Made by a program: the position numbers and the translations under genes. This document shows positions 51,479 through 61,018 of a DNA stretch of 64,000 bases, piece by piece. The notes under the pieces are model-generated. The model had not been told where the DNA came from. It made no database searches and saw nothing but the letters and a program-made list of their open reading frames with translations. Source of the stretch: Teredinibacter haidensis (GTDB lineage Bacteria; Pseudomonadota; Gammaproteobacteria; Pseudomonadales; Cellvibrionaceae); contig NZ_CP060084.1 of NCBI RefSeq assembly GCF_014211975.1, positions 3,111,001-3,175,000 of the forward strand, given 5' to 3'. Within the stretch, counting starts at the first letter, position 1, and every line of letters starts with the position of its first letter.

Positions 51479-51676
51479 TTAGTATGTTTCATTTTCAGAA
51501 CGTACAGATACTGAAGAGGAGCCATCGACGGATAAAACAACATTAAAAACGATTGGCCTACAGCAGACTTGGCAGTCTTCGACATACTCCTGGCTTTCAT
51601 CCAATACTTCGACGGCAACGCTAATCTTCTCGCCACAGTAAGGACAATAAACACAGGTGTCTAATAGTTCGTTCAA
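51479..51676 (-). CDS. CPXCG-motif cysteine-rich protein
   Basis: 65 residues with two zinc-ribbon-like pairs: CPYCGE near the N-terminus and CQVCCRPI in the middle. This is the standard form of a small conserved proteobacterial family of unknown role. Predicted to bind one zinc ion. The start follows GAGGTATAAGTTG and is well placed. Confidence 0.85.
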   Translation of the reverse strand: MNELLDTCVYCPYCGEKISVAVEVLDESQEYVEDCQVCCRPIVFNVVLSVDGSSSVSVRSENETY

Positions 51677-51950
51677 CTTATACCTCGTAGTTTAATAGGT
51701 TTTACAGCGCTAAAAAAATCGTGCGCTTATGCATGCCTTTGTCATTTGATTTTAGGGTGCTCACCAAAACAGTGCCTGCGATAACGGAGCTTATTGATCA
51801 CGCTTCGTTTGCCCGCATGGTAATGCCCTCAATAGAAAACAATAAAACAGGAAATACACCAAAGAACATAAGCATCCACTCCCCGACAACCAGTAGGGCT
51901 GCCGTGCGGATAGCAAGAGGATCACAACCTCAAAGAAAGGCCGCACAAGG

Positions 51951-52502
51951 TTAGCGCTTAGATCTATTTTCCCAATTTGCCCAGGGCTGAACGTTACTCT
52001 CAGAAGGGGCTTTGGAAGTACTCGATGATTTGGCATCGTCGTTTGGCGTACGTGTATTCTTTCGATCTTTCGAATACGTGTTTCCTTCATTATCAGAGCT
52101 TTTTCCGAAACGGAAACCTTTACCATCACCACGTGCAGCTGACTTTTTATCGCGTTTTTCACGCAAGCGTTCAGCATCCTCCAAACTCAGCTCTGCGGGT
52201 TCACCTGGCTCTTGATCGTCTGGAACAATTCGATCTCGAGGCGATAATGCAAATTGCTCAGAAGACGCCCTCGGTAAATTTTTAAATTGATACAAATAGA
52301 AAGCTTCAACTTTTTCGCGCGCCCAATCCGTTTTTTTAAGAAATTTAACGCTCGAATCTATGCTTGGATTGGTCTTAAAACAATTGATAGATAGGTAGGC
52401 AAAAAGGATTTCAAAACCGTAATGATCCACCATCTCTACCAACAATGTCTTTAAACCAACGCCATGCAGAGGGCTGTTCTTGTAATTTATATCATTATTC
52501 AT
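51951..52502 (-). CDS. VF530-family protein with long charged tail
   Basis: 183 residues. The first 70 match the VF530 family (SPLHGVGLKTLLVEMVDHYG, INCFKTNPSIDSSVKFLKKT, DWAREKVEAFYL), a small DNA-binding-like fold found as a stand-alone protein in many gammaproteobacteria. The remaining 110 residues are low-complexity and charged (ERLREKRDKKSA, then Ser/Asn-rich), an extension beyond the usual length of the family. Role not established. Confidence 0.83.
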   Translation of the reverse strand: MNNDINYKNSPLHGVGLKTLLVEMVDHYGFEILFAYLSINCFKTNPSIDSSVKFLKKTDWAREKVEAFYLYQFKNLPRASSEQFALSPRDRIVPDDQEPGEPAELSLEDAERLREKRDKKSAARGDGKGFRFGKSSDNEGNTYSKDRKNTRTPNDDAKSSSTSKAPSESNVQPWANWENRSKR

Positions 52503-52818
52503 GCTAACATCCGGTAAAAGGGCGTAAATTGCAGCATTATACCTGTTCCAGTATGGGGGAACCTCTAAAAACTACACGGGACTCGTTATTTCTTCTGCAT
52601 CAAATTGGGGTTATCAACACTCCCAAATGAATATTTCGGCGCCAGACCCTATCGGACTTTTCGGAGCACGTACTTTCGAACGCTTACGACCATATTTAGA
52701 CCTCCCGCCCTCCGCTTAGCGACTAATTCACGTTATTTTGTATGTTGAAGATCCGCGCTAGTTGCATCGTTGCAGGGTAAGGTTAGAATGCTGTTATCCG
52801 AACCTATGGCCTGCCAAT
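52503..52818. other. Intergenic region, about 315 bp
   Basis: No ORF or repeat that I would support; presumably promoters for the divergent VF530 and SHOCT genes. Confidence 0.5.
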
Positions 52819-52941
52819 ATGATCATGTCGCTGGCGCCACTCTCTCTTATAGTGTTTTTCTCTGTATTTATCGGAATGACACTCAATCGACGCAATACCA
52901 CGGTAGCATTAGCTCGCAACGCTAACTCGGTGGCGCGCTAA
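52819..52941 (+). CDS. Possible 40-residue single-pass membrane peptide
   Basis: ATG at 52819 opens a frame of 40 codons with one hydrophobic segment (LAPLSLIVFFSVFIGMTL) followed by a basic, polar tail (NRRNTTVALARN). It ends 20 bp before the SHOCT gene on the same strand. The composition is that of a real small membrane peptide, but there is no good ribosome-binding site. Uncertain. Confidence 0.35.
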   Translation: MIMSLAPLSLIVFFSVFIGMTLNRRNTTVALARNANSVAR

Positions 52942-52961
52942 GTGCGCATAAAGGAAAAACC

Positions 52962-53741
52962 ATGCAACAACTAACCTCGGCTGGTGAAAACATTGTCAGC
53001 GATTTGTCGAATCGATATAACTTAAGCCGCGAGGCAATTATCCACATGCTGGTAGCGGTCAACAACGGCGGCGGCACTATGGCCCAGTTTAACTGCCCCG
53101 AATTGGGCGGTGGAGGTCAATGGATGCGTGGCGGCATGACCATGGTTGGCGATATGTTCAACCATGGTCTTAAAATGACCGTGGACAATCTCTGTTCTGA
53201 GCTGTCATCCTCCCTGGCCAATATGCAGCTTTTCCCGGTAATTCCGGCTGGCACTCCCGGTAGCAGCCAGTGGTGGCCAGCCGATTGCGGCACCCCTTTC
53301 AGTAGTGGCGCGCAAAACAATATACGCTATGCTGTGTTCCCTGGCAGATTAGCGGTAGAACTCAATGGGCAGGTAACGGTTTACGATACGCTCAACCACC
53401 ATATTGGCGGCGTCAGCCAACAGCAGGGCAGTGATACTTCGCTAACATTTTCCAGCCAACTGGGTACAGTATCGGTGACTCAGCTGCCCATTATTTCTGG
53501 TTCAGGCTCTCTCCAAGCCCCCTCCAAAAACAACTTTGCCGAGCCCCTAACACAGCAACCAGTGAACACACCCGCGCCAACCCACACTCCTCCCGCGCAG
53601 ACCACAACGCCCTCCTCTACCAATATATCAACAGACGAAATTATTAAGACCATCGAAAAACTGGCTGGATTGCGCGATGCTGGGGCCATCAATGAAGAAG
53701 ACTTTAATACGAAAAAGAAAGATTTACTGAGCCGCATTTAA
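52962..53741 (+). CDS. SHOCT-domain protein
   Basis: 259 residues, ATG preceded by AAAGGAAAAA. The C-terminal 35 residues are a SHOCT domain (IEKLAGLRDAGAINEEDFNT, then KKKDLL), a short helical module that mediates oligomerisation or targeting. The N-terminal part is glycine-rich with NLSREAIIHMLVAV and GGGQWMRGGMTMVGDMF, and a Pro/Thr-rich linker (about residues 195-220) joins them. No signal peptide. The central domain looks conserved but has no known role. Confidence 0.8.
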   Translation: MQQLTSAGENIVSDLSNRYNLSREAIIHMLVAVNNGGGTMAQFNCPELGGGGQWMRGGMTMVGDMFNHGLKMTVDNLCSELSSSLANMQLFPVIPAGTPGSSQWWPADCGTPFSSGAQNNIRYAVFPGRLAVELNGQVTVYDTLNHHIGGVSQQQGSDTSLTFSSQLGTVSVTQLPIISGSGSLQAPSKNNFAEPLTQQPVNTPAPTHTPPAQTTTPSSTNISTDEIIKTIEKLAGLRDAGAINEEDFNTKKKDLLSRI

Positions 53742-54096
53742 GAGATATTGGCATGGTAAAGCTTCGGAATAGATATTGACGCTACGCCTTGTAGCGCTGA
53801 GCGATGGAACGCCTTGATAGTAGACCAAGCGGTACGGCTTATCACCATGCGTAAGGGGTAGCCATTTTCTCTCGCGATACGCCGTACACATAAACTTAGA
53901 ACTCGCGCACCACCACCATTTCGGCCTCATCAACGATCGAACGAAACACTTCGTGCGGAGGTGAAGCTGATTACATCATTGTTTGTTTTGATGAAGACAT
54001 TGCCTTTTTAGTTAAGTGCTATACCCTAGAGGAACATCCTCGTTTTGTCATTTATCCCCGATAGCTGGCTTAGCGCTCAAATATTGAGGCAGCCTA
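53742..54096. other. Intergenic region, about 355 bp
   Basis: A short frame near 53960-54060 reads DYIIVCFDEDIAFLVKCYTL without a start codon; it may be a gene remnant or chance. Otherwise nothing recognised. Confidence 0.4.
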
Positions 54097-54747
54097 ATGA
54101 CAGATCTACGCTTAAGCTACCAAACCGTTGAGTTTGGAAAAACAGATATCCACCTTTGTACTTTACGCAATAAACAAGAATTCCACGACCCTGAAGGTGT
54201 TGCCGAAAAGCTCGGGATATCCTCCGCTTCCTGGCCGATTTTTGGGGTAGTTTGGCCATCTAGCTTGGTTCTTGCTCACTTTATCTTTGACTACGAAACC
54301 GACTCAAAACGAATACTCGAAGTCGGATGCGGCATGGCTCTTTCCAGTTTACTCCTAAACAAACAATCTGCGGATATTACTGCAACCGACTACCACCCAG
54401 AGGCGCAAAAGTTTTTACAAAGAAATGCATTGCTCAACGGCGCTAAGTCAATTGCATTCGAACAAGCAGACTGGGCTAATAAAAGTGATAATCTCGGCCT
54501 TTTTGACCTAATAATAGGAAGCGATTTATTGTATGAGGACAGTCATATTGAATCGCTGTCTAGTTTCATTGAATGGCATTCAAAACCAAGTTGTGAAGTT
54601 ATTATTGTTGACCCTGGGCGCGGAAGAAAAAACAAGCTAAGCTCTCGAATGATGGAATTCGGTTTTACCTCCTCTCAACAAAAGCCAAGTCATACAGATT
54701 ATCTCGACCAGGCCTTCAAGGGGTACATTCTTAAATTTGAACGCTGA
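54097..54747 (+). CDS. SAM-dependent methyltransferase (METTL21/Nnt1-like)
   Basis: 216 residues. Rossmann methyltransferase motifs: ILEVGCGMALSSLLL (motif I, SAM binding), ITATDYHPEA (acidic residue at end of strand 2), and FDLIIGSDLLYED (motif IV). WPSSLVLAHFI just before motif I and the DLLYE sequence are typical of the Methyltransf_16 group, which methylates protein lysines or small molecules. Substrate unknown. Cytoplasmic. Confidence 0.82.
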   Translation: MTDLRLSYQTVEFGKTDIHLCTLRNKQEFHDPEGVAEKLGISSASWPIFGVVWPSSLVLAHFIFDYETDSKRILEVGCGMALSSLLLNKQSADITATDYHPEAQKFLQRNALLNGAKSIAFEQADWANKSDNLGLFDLIIGSDLLYEDSHIESLSSFIEWHSKPSCEVIIVDPGRGRKNKLSSRMMEFGFTSSQQKPSHTDYLDQAFKGYILKFER

Positions 54748-54792
54748 GATTTAGCATTTAAGATCCGCACCGACAAGCTCAAACATCTGCAG

Positions 54793-55659
54793 TTATTTTT
54801 CTTTTCTGGATATATTCTGGCCATAATAATACTTGCCGAGAGTCATCGTTAATATGCCACCGAGTATGATTACTGAAGATATAGATAAGCGCACCGATAA
54901 AGTTTCATTAGAAAACAGCACTCCTCCTAAACCTGCAATCACTGGAACAAGTAATTGTACAACTGCCGCCTGTACAGATGAAAGCCCCCCAAGCGCTTTA
55001 TACCAGATAGCGTAACCAATACCAGACGCAATGCCGCCAGATAGCATTGCCAACAAAACCCCATCTTTAGACAATGCTGAGTATTTAATTGTGCTAGCAA
55101 TTAAAATAATAACGAGCGGTAAGGTGCGTAAAAAATTATAGGTGGTATCACTCAATGGATTGCTCGACCCCTTACCGGCTAAGGTATAAAGCCCCCACGA
55201 AACTCCAGAAATAGACATAAGAAAAAATCCAACCAACGACGGAGCCTCCAATCCAGGAGCCATTAAATAGATAAAACCAAAAAAAGCAATAATTACACCT
55301 AGCCACTCAGCCTTATAAAGCCTATACCCCATGAGCATCCCAACCAAAATCATGGTGACTTTGACAGAAGAAAACAGAATCAAAGCACCGGTACCTGTCT
55401 CTAAGGATATATACGCAAAGGAAAATGTGATCGCATAAAGAAATAACAGAAATGAAGCTTTCCAACTTCCTTTCGAAGGAACAGCTCCCCTAGGCCGGGT
55501 CATTTTTAATGCAACAGCTAAAACGACGATGCCTGACAACAATCTGATTGCCGTAAAGCTTGCCGCGTCAATAGCATCTTCACCCAATGCCAACCTGCAG
55601 AACACTGAGTTACCCGCAAAAGCGAATAGAGCTAGAACTGTATATAGAATTATCTTCAT
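54793..55659 (-). CDS. DMT-superfamily transporter (EamA domains)
   Basis: 288 residues with about ten membrane helices in two EamA repeats. The first repeat has FAGNSVFCRLAL and TAIRLLSGIVVLAVAL, the second SGVSWGLYTLAGKGSSNPLS and GGIASGIGYAIWYKALG, followed by VQLLVPVIAGLGGVLFSNE. Inner-membrane exporter of metabolites; substrate unknown. Confidence 0.9.
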   Translation of the reverse strand: MKIILYTVLALFAFAGNSVFCRLALGEDAIDAASFTAIRLLSGIVVLAVALKMTRPRGAVPSKGSWKASFLLFLYAITFSFAYISLETGTGALILFSSVKVTMILVGMLMGYRLYKAEWLGVIIAFFGFIYLMAPGLEAPSLVGFFLMSISGVSWGLYTLAGKGSSNPLSDTTYNFLRTLPLVIILIASTIKYSALSKDGVLLAMLSGGIASGIGYAIWYKALGGLSSVQAAVVQLLVPVIAGLGGVLFSNETLSVRLSISSVIILGGILTMTLGKYYYGQNISRKEK

Positions 55660-55988
55660 GACTAAATATTAGAATTACGTATTATCACTTCTCATACCAA
55701 AACTACAGAGGCCGCAGTGAAGGGGAAGCCGCATTACGACAATGTTTCCTTCGCGATTTCTCTAGGAGCCTTATTTTACACTTACCTCCATTGCAGAAAA
55801 CATTTTTATACGTTTTTCCATATTCCCAATCCTTAAAGTACCCCCTTCAGTTTTAGCTGGTGGGGCACGCCTTTTTAATATTTTTTTAGGCAATACCACT
55901 TGATGGAACCACCCGAAATACAAAATCAGTATAGGCGCATATATACAAGTTTTTTCCTCCGCAACGAGCAAGTCTGCCACACCACCCT
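55660..55988. other. Intergenic region, about 330 bp
   Basis: Between the start of the transporter gene and the end of the GH5 gene. A minus-strand frame of 73 codons from a TTG at 55992 is not supported by start signal or composition. No repeat seen. Confidence 0.45.
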
Positions 55989-57239
55989 TCAAACAAGGCG
56001 GCGCTTTACGCAGCTCTCTAACTTAAAATCATCTAGGCATTCCATCAGTTCCTCAAACTCAACTAACTTGAGGTTTTCACGAAACACGTTCCACCCTTTA
56101 CTCGTTTCTTCCGCAAGCCATTGATAGTAGCCATAGTTGTCCGCATAGGCTTCTGACGCGATCTTGCTATCTTCCGAAAACAGTTTCCAGAATTTCCAAT
56201 TGTTACTTATTTTTTCGCAAAGTGCGTTCCACTTACCGTCTATAGAGGTATGCGTCAGCGCCATTGCGCCGCAGTCTTTTAGTGGCCAAAGCGACCAACC
56301 TACGTCCTGCTCTTCCAGTAGTGCTATAAATAGTTTTAGGGCCTGGGGCTTGTCGTTCAGGTGTAAGGGGTGGCCTGTTTCGCCGCACCAGAGCGGCTTT
56401 TCTAGCTGTTTTAATTTTTCAAAGGTCACATCACGATATAAGCATTCCGTAACTTGTTGTTGTAGGTTTTCGCTCTCCAGTTCGCTGGCGATTTGAAGAA
56501 AGGGATAAAGGTGAAATGTGTAGGCGGAGTTTTCGTCCAGATTTCGCTCGAACATGGAAAAGTCTCTACCGTAGGTATTGCCCGTATAGATTAGTAGGTG
56601 ATGACTATCTACTTTGCGAATTTCTTCCGTACACCGGGTGAAGAAGCGCAGCATTGCCTGTTCAGATGCCTCGCCAAAATAGCAGGGCTCGTTAATTAGG
56701 TCATAACCGCCCACAGCGGGCTCATCCCGATAGTACTGCGCTATATTTTTCCAGAGCTGCACCATTTCGGCTTGCGCCTTTTTATCTTGCCAGAAGTTGT
56801 CTCTTCCACTTTGGTTGTCGCTATGCCAATCTGGATTCTGCCCACCGGGAACTGCGTGCAGATCGATAATCCCCCAAATGTTATATTTCTTGCACAGTGC
56901 CAGCACTCTATCCAGCTCGCGAATAGCTGTTGATTTTTCGAAGGCGTTGTCCCGAAAAAGGCGATAATTGACGGGCAAGCGTAAATGATTAAAACCTTGT
57001 TCTTTGGCGAAGGCAATATCTGCTTCGGCCACATAAACAGCGTAATATTTTTTCCAAAAAACCTTTGATCTGCGCTCTCCGTAGGCCTCGTGTATTGCAC
57101 GTCGAATCTGACTGTCGGTACCGGGCAGGCCCAGTAAAAAATGTTCGAGATTAGTCCAATTCCCCAGGCCCGCGCCGCGTAAGAGAACGTTCTGATTATC
57201 AGATGTGAACTGGCTACCTTTGGAAGTAAGGAAGTGCAT
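55989..57239 (-). CDS. GH5-family glycoside hydrolase, cytoplasmic
   Basis: 416 residues without a signal peptide. The clan GH-A barrel shows FNHLRLPVNYRLF, the predicted acid/base Glu184 in DLINEP and the predicted nucleophile Glu287 in WCGETG, with YTGNTYGRDF and FHLYPF in between, consistent with GH5. As it is not exported, it may act on imported beta-glucan or beta-mannan oligosaccharides or glycoconjugates. Substrate not predictable. It stands alone, upstream of the DMT gene. Confidence 0.85.
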   Translation of the reverse strand: MHFLTSKGSQFTSDNQNVLLRGAGLGNWTNLEHFLLGLPGTDSQIRRAIHEAYGERRSKVFWKKYYAVYVAEADIAFAKEQGFNHLRLPVNYRLFRDNAFEKSTAIRELDRVLALCKKYNIWGIIDLHAVPGGQNPDWHSDNQSGRDNFWQDKKAQAEMVQLWKNIAQYYRDEPAVGGYDLINEPCYFGEASEQAMLRFFTRCTEEIRKVDSHHLLIYTGNTYGRDFSMFERNLDENSAYTFHLYPFLQIASELESENLQQQVTECLYRDVTFEKLKQLEKPLWCGETGHPLHLNDKPQALKLFIALLEEQDVGWSLWPLKDCGAMALTHTSIDGKWNALCEKISNNWKFWKLFSEDSKIASEAYADNYGYYQWLAEETSKGWNVFRENLKLVEFEELMECLDDFKLESCVKRRLV

Positions 57240-57411
57240 GAAGCGTACCGCCTCTTTTTATTGTTATTTTTAGACCAATGCCATTTTTAACATTGGCCGC
57301 GAACCGTGTGGGCTCGGCGCAGGGAAATAAAGTGGGTCTATTTCCTCCGCCGAACCACCTATAAGGCGATATCGCTATGCATTCGCAAAAATGCGTCCAC
57401 ACACAGGTATT

Positions 57412-60400
57412 CTAAATCCGTGCATCCGACCTAGTATCGGGTATAAAGGCATGAACATCTCGCGTGGCCATTTCTTCATAGACTGACCACTTCTGGTTCA
57501 CCACTTTCTGCGCTAGATTAATTAAGCGTTCCGCTTCTTTTGGATTTTTGTTGCGCAGGATTTTATAGCGGTTTTCCCGATATGCGTACTCCTGTATGTC
57601 AATTGAAGGGCGCAATGAATCCAGTATAAACGGATTGCGACCCGCCGAATGCAAACTCGGATTATAGCGATACAGCGGCCAATAGCCGGATTTAACCGCC
57701 AATTTCTGCTGCTGCAAACCATCATCCATACTTATACCGTGCTCGATGCAATGGCTGTACGCCAGAATAAGGGACGGACCTTTATAGGCTTCCGCCTCGC
57801 GAAATGCTTGCAGAGCCTGCTGGGGGTTAGCGCCCAACGCAATTCTCGCCACATATACATTCCCGTAGGCAACAGCCTGTAAACTTAAGTCTTTTTGCGG
57901 CACGACTTTACCACCCGCAGCAAACTTAGCGACAGCACCAATAGGTGTCGCTTTAGAGGCCTGCCCACCGGTGTTGGAGTACACTTCGGTATCCATCACT
58001 AAGATATTTACATCGCGTCCGCTGGCCAGGACATGATCTACCCCGCCGTAACCAATATCATAGGCCCAACCATCCCCGCCTACGATCCAAACACTACGAC
58101 GAACAAGGTGGTCGATTACAGATAGAAGATCTTCCGCCCGCGGGTCTTCCAACGCTTCCAGCTGCGCACGCAGATTTGCGACGCGATTGCGCTGTTTGCG
58201 AATATCACTTTCCATGGATTGCTTGGCCTCAAGCGCGGCATCAACCAACTCATCATCCAGCTGATCGCGCAATTCCAATAACCGGGTCTTCGCCAATTGC
58301 AAATGCTGATCGGCCGTTAGACGATAACCAAAACCAAATTCTGCATTGTCTTCAAACAGCGAGTTACACCAGGCGGGACCTTTACCTTCAGGGTTTTGTG
58401 CCCAGGGCGTTGTCGGTAAATTCCCACCGTATATGGAAGAACAGCCAGTCGCGTTGGCAACGAGTGCGCGGTCTCCAAACAGCTGGCTAATCAGTTTTAA
58501 GTACGGAGTCTCGCCACAACCGGAGCAGGCACCACTAAATTCAAACAGTGGCTGTAAATACTGCACGCCGCGAACATTGGAAAAATCCACCATAGCGCGG
58601 TCGTTATAAGGTAGCGATTCGAAAAAATTGAGGTTCTCTTTTTCGTCTTCCAGCCACTCCGCTTTTAATTGCAGATTAATCGCATGATGGCTTTCATCTT
58701 TCGTATCGCTAACCGGGCAGGCGCGAACGCAAAGACCGCAGCCGGTACAGTCTTCAGGGTAGACCTGCAGGGTGTAACGTAAATCCGGGAAACCTCGCGC
58801 AGTGACATGGGCCGATTTAAACGCGTCTGGCGCTTTGCTTAGTTCTGGTTCGCGATAAAATTTTGCACGGATGGCCGCGTGGGGACAAACAATGGAACAG
58901 TTGCCACACTGAATACACAGATCCGATTCCCAGATGGGAATGTCGGCGGCGATATTACGCTTTTCCCACTGCGTTGTGCCCGTTGGATAGGTTCCATCGT
59001 CCGGCAACTGTGCAACCGGAATTAAGTCACCTTTGCCATGAATAATCTGACTAGTAACGGTTTTAACAAACTCGGGAGCCTTTTCAAAAGCGTCCATATA
59101 ATCCGGGTTATAGTGGCTAGTAATCTCTTTGGGGTACTCCACTTTCTCCAGGTGGGCCAGCGCCTGGTCAATAGCCGCAAAGTTGCGTTTGACCATTTCC
59201 TGCCCTTTGGAAGCGTAGCTTTTCTCTGCTGCCTGTTTAATTTTTTCGATGGCCTCGTCCTTTGGCATTATGCCACTCAGGGCGAAAAAGCAGGTTTGCA
59301 TTACGGTATTAATACGGCTACCCATACCCACCGAACGCGCCACTTTCGCACCATCGATAACGTAAAACGCGATGTCCTTTTCAATCATTTCCTGCTGAAC
59401 ACCGCGCGGTAGCTTATTCCATATATTATCTTTTCCATGGGGGCTGTTCAGTAAAAATGTGGCTCCGCATTTGGCGCGCGACAATATCTCCACATAGTCA
59501 ATAAAATTATATTGATGACAGGCGACAAACGAAGCTGAGGTAATTAGATAGGGTGATTCGATATGGTCTGGACCAAAACGCAGATGTGAAGTGGTCATAC
59601 TCCCAGCTTTTTTAGAATCGTAAACAAAATATCCCTGCGCAGAAAAACGATCTTCGTCGCCAATAATTTTAATGCTATTTTTATTGGCCCCTACGGTGCC
59701 ATCGGCGCCCAAACCGTAAAACAACGCGCGAACGGTATCCTTACCTTCAATATCTAGGGGTTTTATGTTGTCGAGACTCGTATAAGAGCGATCGTCGGTT
59801 ATACCCAGAGTAAAACCATTTTTTGGTTTATCCACCTGTAGTTCTTCGAATACGCGGGCGACCATAGCTGGTGTTAACTCTTTGCTGGACAAGCCATAAC
59901 GGCCACCAACAATCAGTGGCAAGCTCGCCCGCTCGCCCCTACTGAAGGCCTGAGCCAGCTCAGTGACAACATCTTTATACAGAGGCTCACCGTTTGCCCC
60001 CGGCTCCTTGGTCCTATCCATAACCGCCAAGCGTTCCACGGATTGTGGCAACACTCGCAAAAAGTGTTCGGGACTGAAGGGGCGATATACGCGCACACGG
60101 ATCAGGCCAACTTTTTCGCCGAGTGTATTTAAATACTCTACGGTGGATTTTGCGGTCTCGGTTGCAGAGCCCATTAGAATGATGATTCGTGTAGCATCGG
60201 GATCACCATAGTATTCAAACAACTGATAATGGCGACCAGTAAGCTCGGCGAACTTTTTGAAGCTGCTCTCAAAAATATCAATGCTTTTACTGTAATAGGT
60301 ATTAACGGTTTCCCGGCTTTGAAAGTAGGTATCCGGATTCTGAGCGGTGCCCCGCAGAGTGGGCTTATCGGGATTTAGCGCGCGGGCACGATGAGCATAT

Positions 60401-61008
60401 ACATGTTTATCATCGATCATCGCTCGAATATGGGCATCCGGTAACAAATTTATTTTACTGACCTCATGGGAAGTACGGAAGCCGTCAAAAAAATGTACGA
60501 TCGGCACGCGGCTTGTTAATGTGCATGCCTGCGCAATCAAGGCCATATCGTGACATTCCTGCACCGAGGCGGAAACCAACTGGGCAAAACCTGTTTGCCT
60601 GACGGCCATTACATCCTGATGATCACCAAATATGGATAAGCCCTGAGCGGCCAGTGAACGTGCGGCCACATGAAAAACGGTTGGTGTGAGTTCTCCGGCT
60701 ATTTTGTACATATTGGGGATCATTAACATCAAGCCCTGGGAAGCGGTAAACGTTGTGGTCAGAGCGCCCGTTTGCAGCGCACCGTGTACCGTTCCCGCCG
60801 CACCACCTTCGCTTTGCAGTTCCGCTATAAGCGGTGTTTGCCCCCAAATATTTTTTAGCTTCATGCTCGACCACTGGTCGGCAAATTCAGCCATCGGGGA
60901 GGATGGTGTAATAGGATAGATGGAACACACTTCGTTGGTACGATAAGCCACATAGGCCGTTGCTTCGCAGCCATCGAGGGTTACTTGCTTGGGTTTGAAA
61001 TTTGTCAC
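57412..61008 (-). CDS. nifJ: Pyruvate:ferredoxin/flavodoxin oxidoreductase NifJ
   Basis: 1198 residues, full length. Domains in order: pyruvate-binding N-terminal domain (CSIYPITPSSPMAEFADQW), transketolase-like and gamma domains, two 4Fe-4S clusters (CIQCGNCSIVCP and CTGCGLCVRACP), a proximal-cluster region (SGACSGCGETPYL), and the thiamine-diphosphate domain (GGDGWAYDIGYGG and DTEVYSNTGGQ). It converts pyruvate and CoA to acetyl-CoA, CO2 and reduced ferredoxin or flavodoxin. It lies 10 bp after a GltD-like flavoprotein gene, its probable electron partner. Oxygen-sensitive in most organisms. Confidence 0.95.
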   Translation of the reverse strand: MTNFKPKQVTLDGCEATAYVAYRTNEVCSIYPITPSSPMAEFADQWSSMKLKNIWGQTPLIAELQSEGGAAGTVHGALQTGALTTTFTASQGLMLMIPNMYKIAGELTPTVFHVAARSLAAQGLSIFGDHQDVMAVRQTGFAQLVSASVQECHDMALIAQACTLTSRVPIVHFFDGFRTSHEVSKINLLPDAHIRAMIDDKHVYAHRARALNPDKPTLRGTAQNPDTYFQSRETVNTYYSKSIDIFESSFKKFAELTGRHYQLFEYYGDPDATRIIILMGSATETAKSTVEYLNTLGEKVGLIRVRVYRPFSPEHFLRVLPQSVERLAVMDRTKEPGANGEPLYKDVVTELAQAFSRGERASLPLIVGGRYGLSSKELTPAMVARVFEELQVDKPKNGFTLGITDDRSYTSLDNIKPLDIEGKDTVRALFYGLGADGTVGANKNSIKIIGDEDRFSAQGYFVYDSKKAGSMTTSHLRFGPDHIESPYLITSASFVACHQYNFIDYVEILSRAKCGATFLLNSPHGKDNIWNKLPRGVQQEMIEKDIAFYVIDGAKVARSVGMGSRINTVMQTCFFALSGIMPKDEAIEKIKQAAEKSYASKGQEMVKRNFAAIDQALAHLEKVEYPKEITSHYNPDYMDAFEKAPEFVKTVTSQIIHGKGDLIPVAQLPDDGTYPTGTTQWEKRNIAADIPIWESDLCIQCGNCSIVCPHAAIRAKFYREPELSKAPDAFKSAHVTARGFPDLRYTLQVYPEDCTGCGLCVRACPVSDTKDESHHAINLQLKAEWLEDEKENLNFFESLPYNDRAMVDFSNVRGVQYLQPLFEFSGACSGCGETPYLKLISQLFGDRALVANATGCSSIYGGNLPTTPWAQNPEGKGPAWCNSLFEDNAEFGFGYRLTADQHLQLAKTRLLELRDQLDDELVDAALEAKQSMESDIRKQRNRVANLRAQLEALEDPRAEDLLSVIDHLVRRSVWIVGGDGWAYDIGYGGVDHVLASGRDVNILVMDTEVYSNTGGQASKATPIGAVAKFAAGGKVVPQKDLSLQAVAYGNVYVARIALGANPQQALQAFREAEAYKGPSLILAYSHCIEHGISMDDGLQQQKLAVKSGYWPLYRYNPSLHSAGRNPFILDSLRPSIDIQEYAYRENRYKILRNKNPKEAERLINLAQKVVNQKWSVYEEMATRDVHAFIPDTRSDARI

Positions 61009-61018
61009 GGCTGGCTCC

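Noticed and set aside
55771..55992. 73-codon minus-strand frame after the GH5 gene
   Set aside because: Starts at a TTG overlapping the GH5 stop, with no ribosome-binding site and no recognisable composition.
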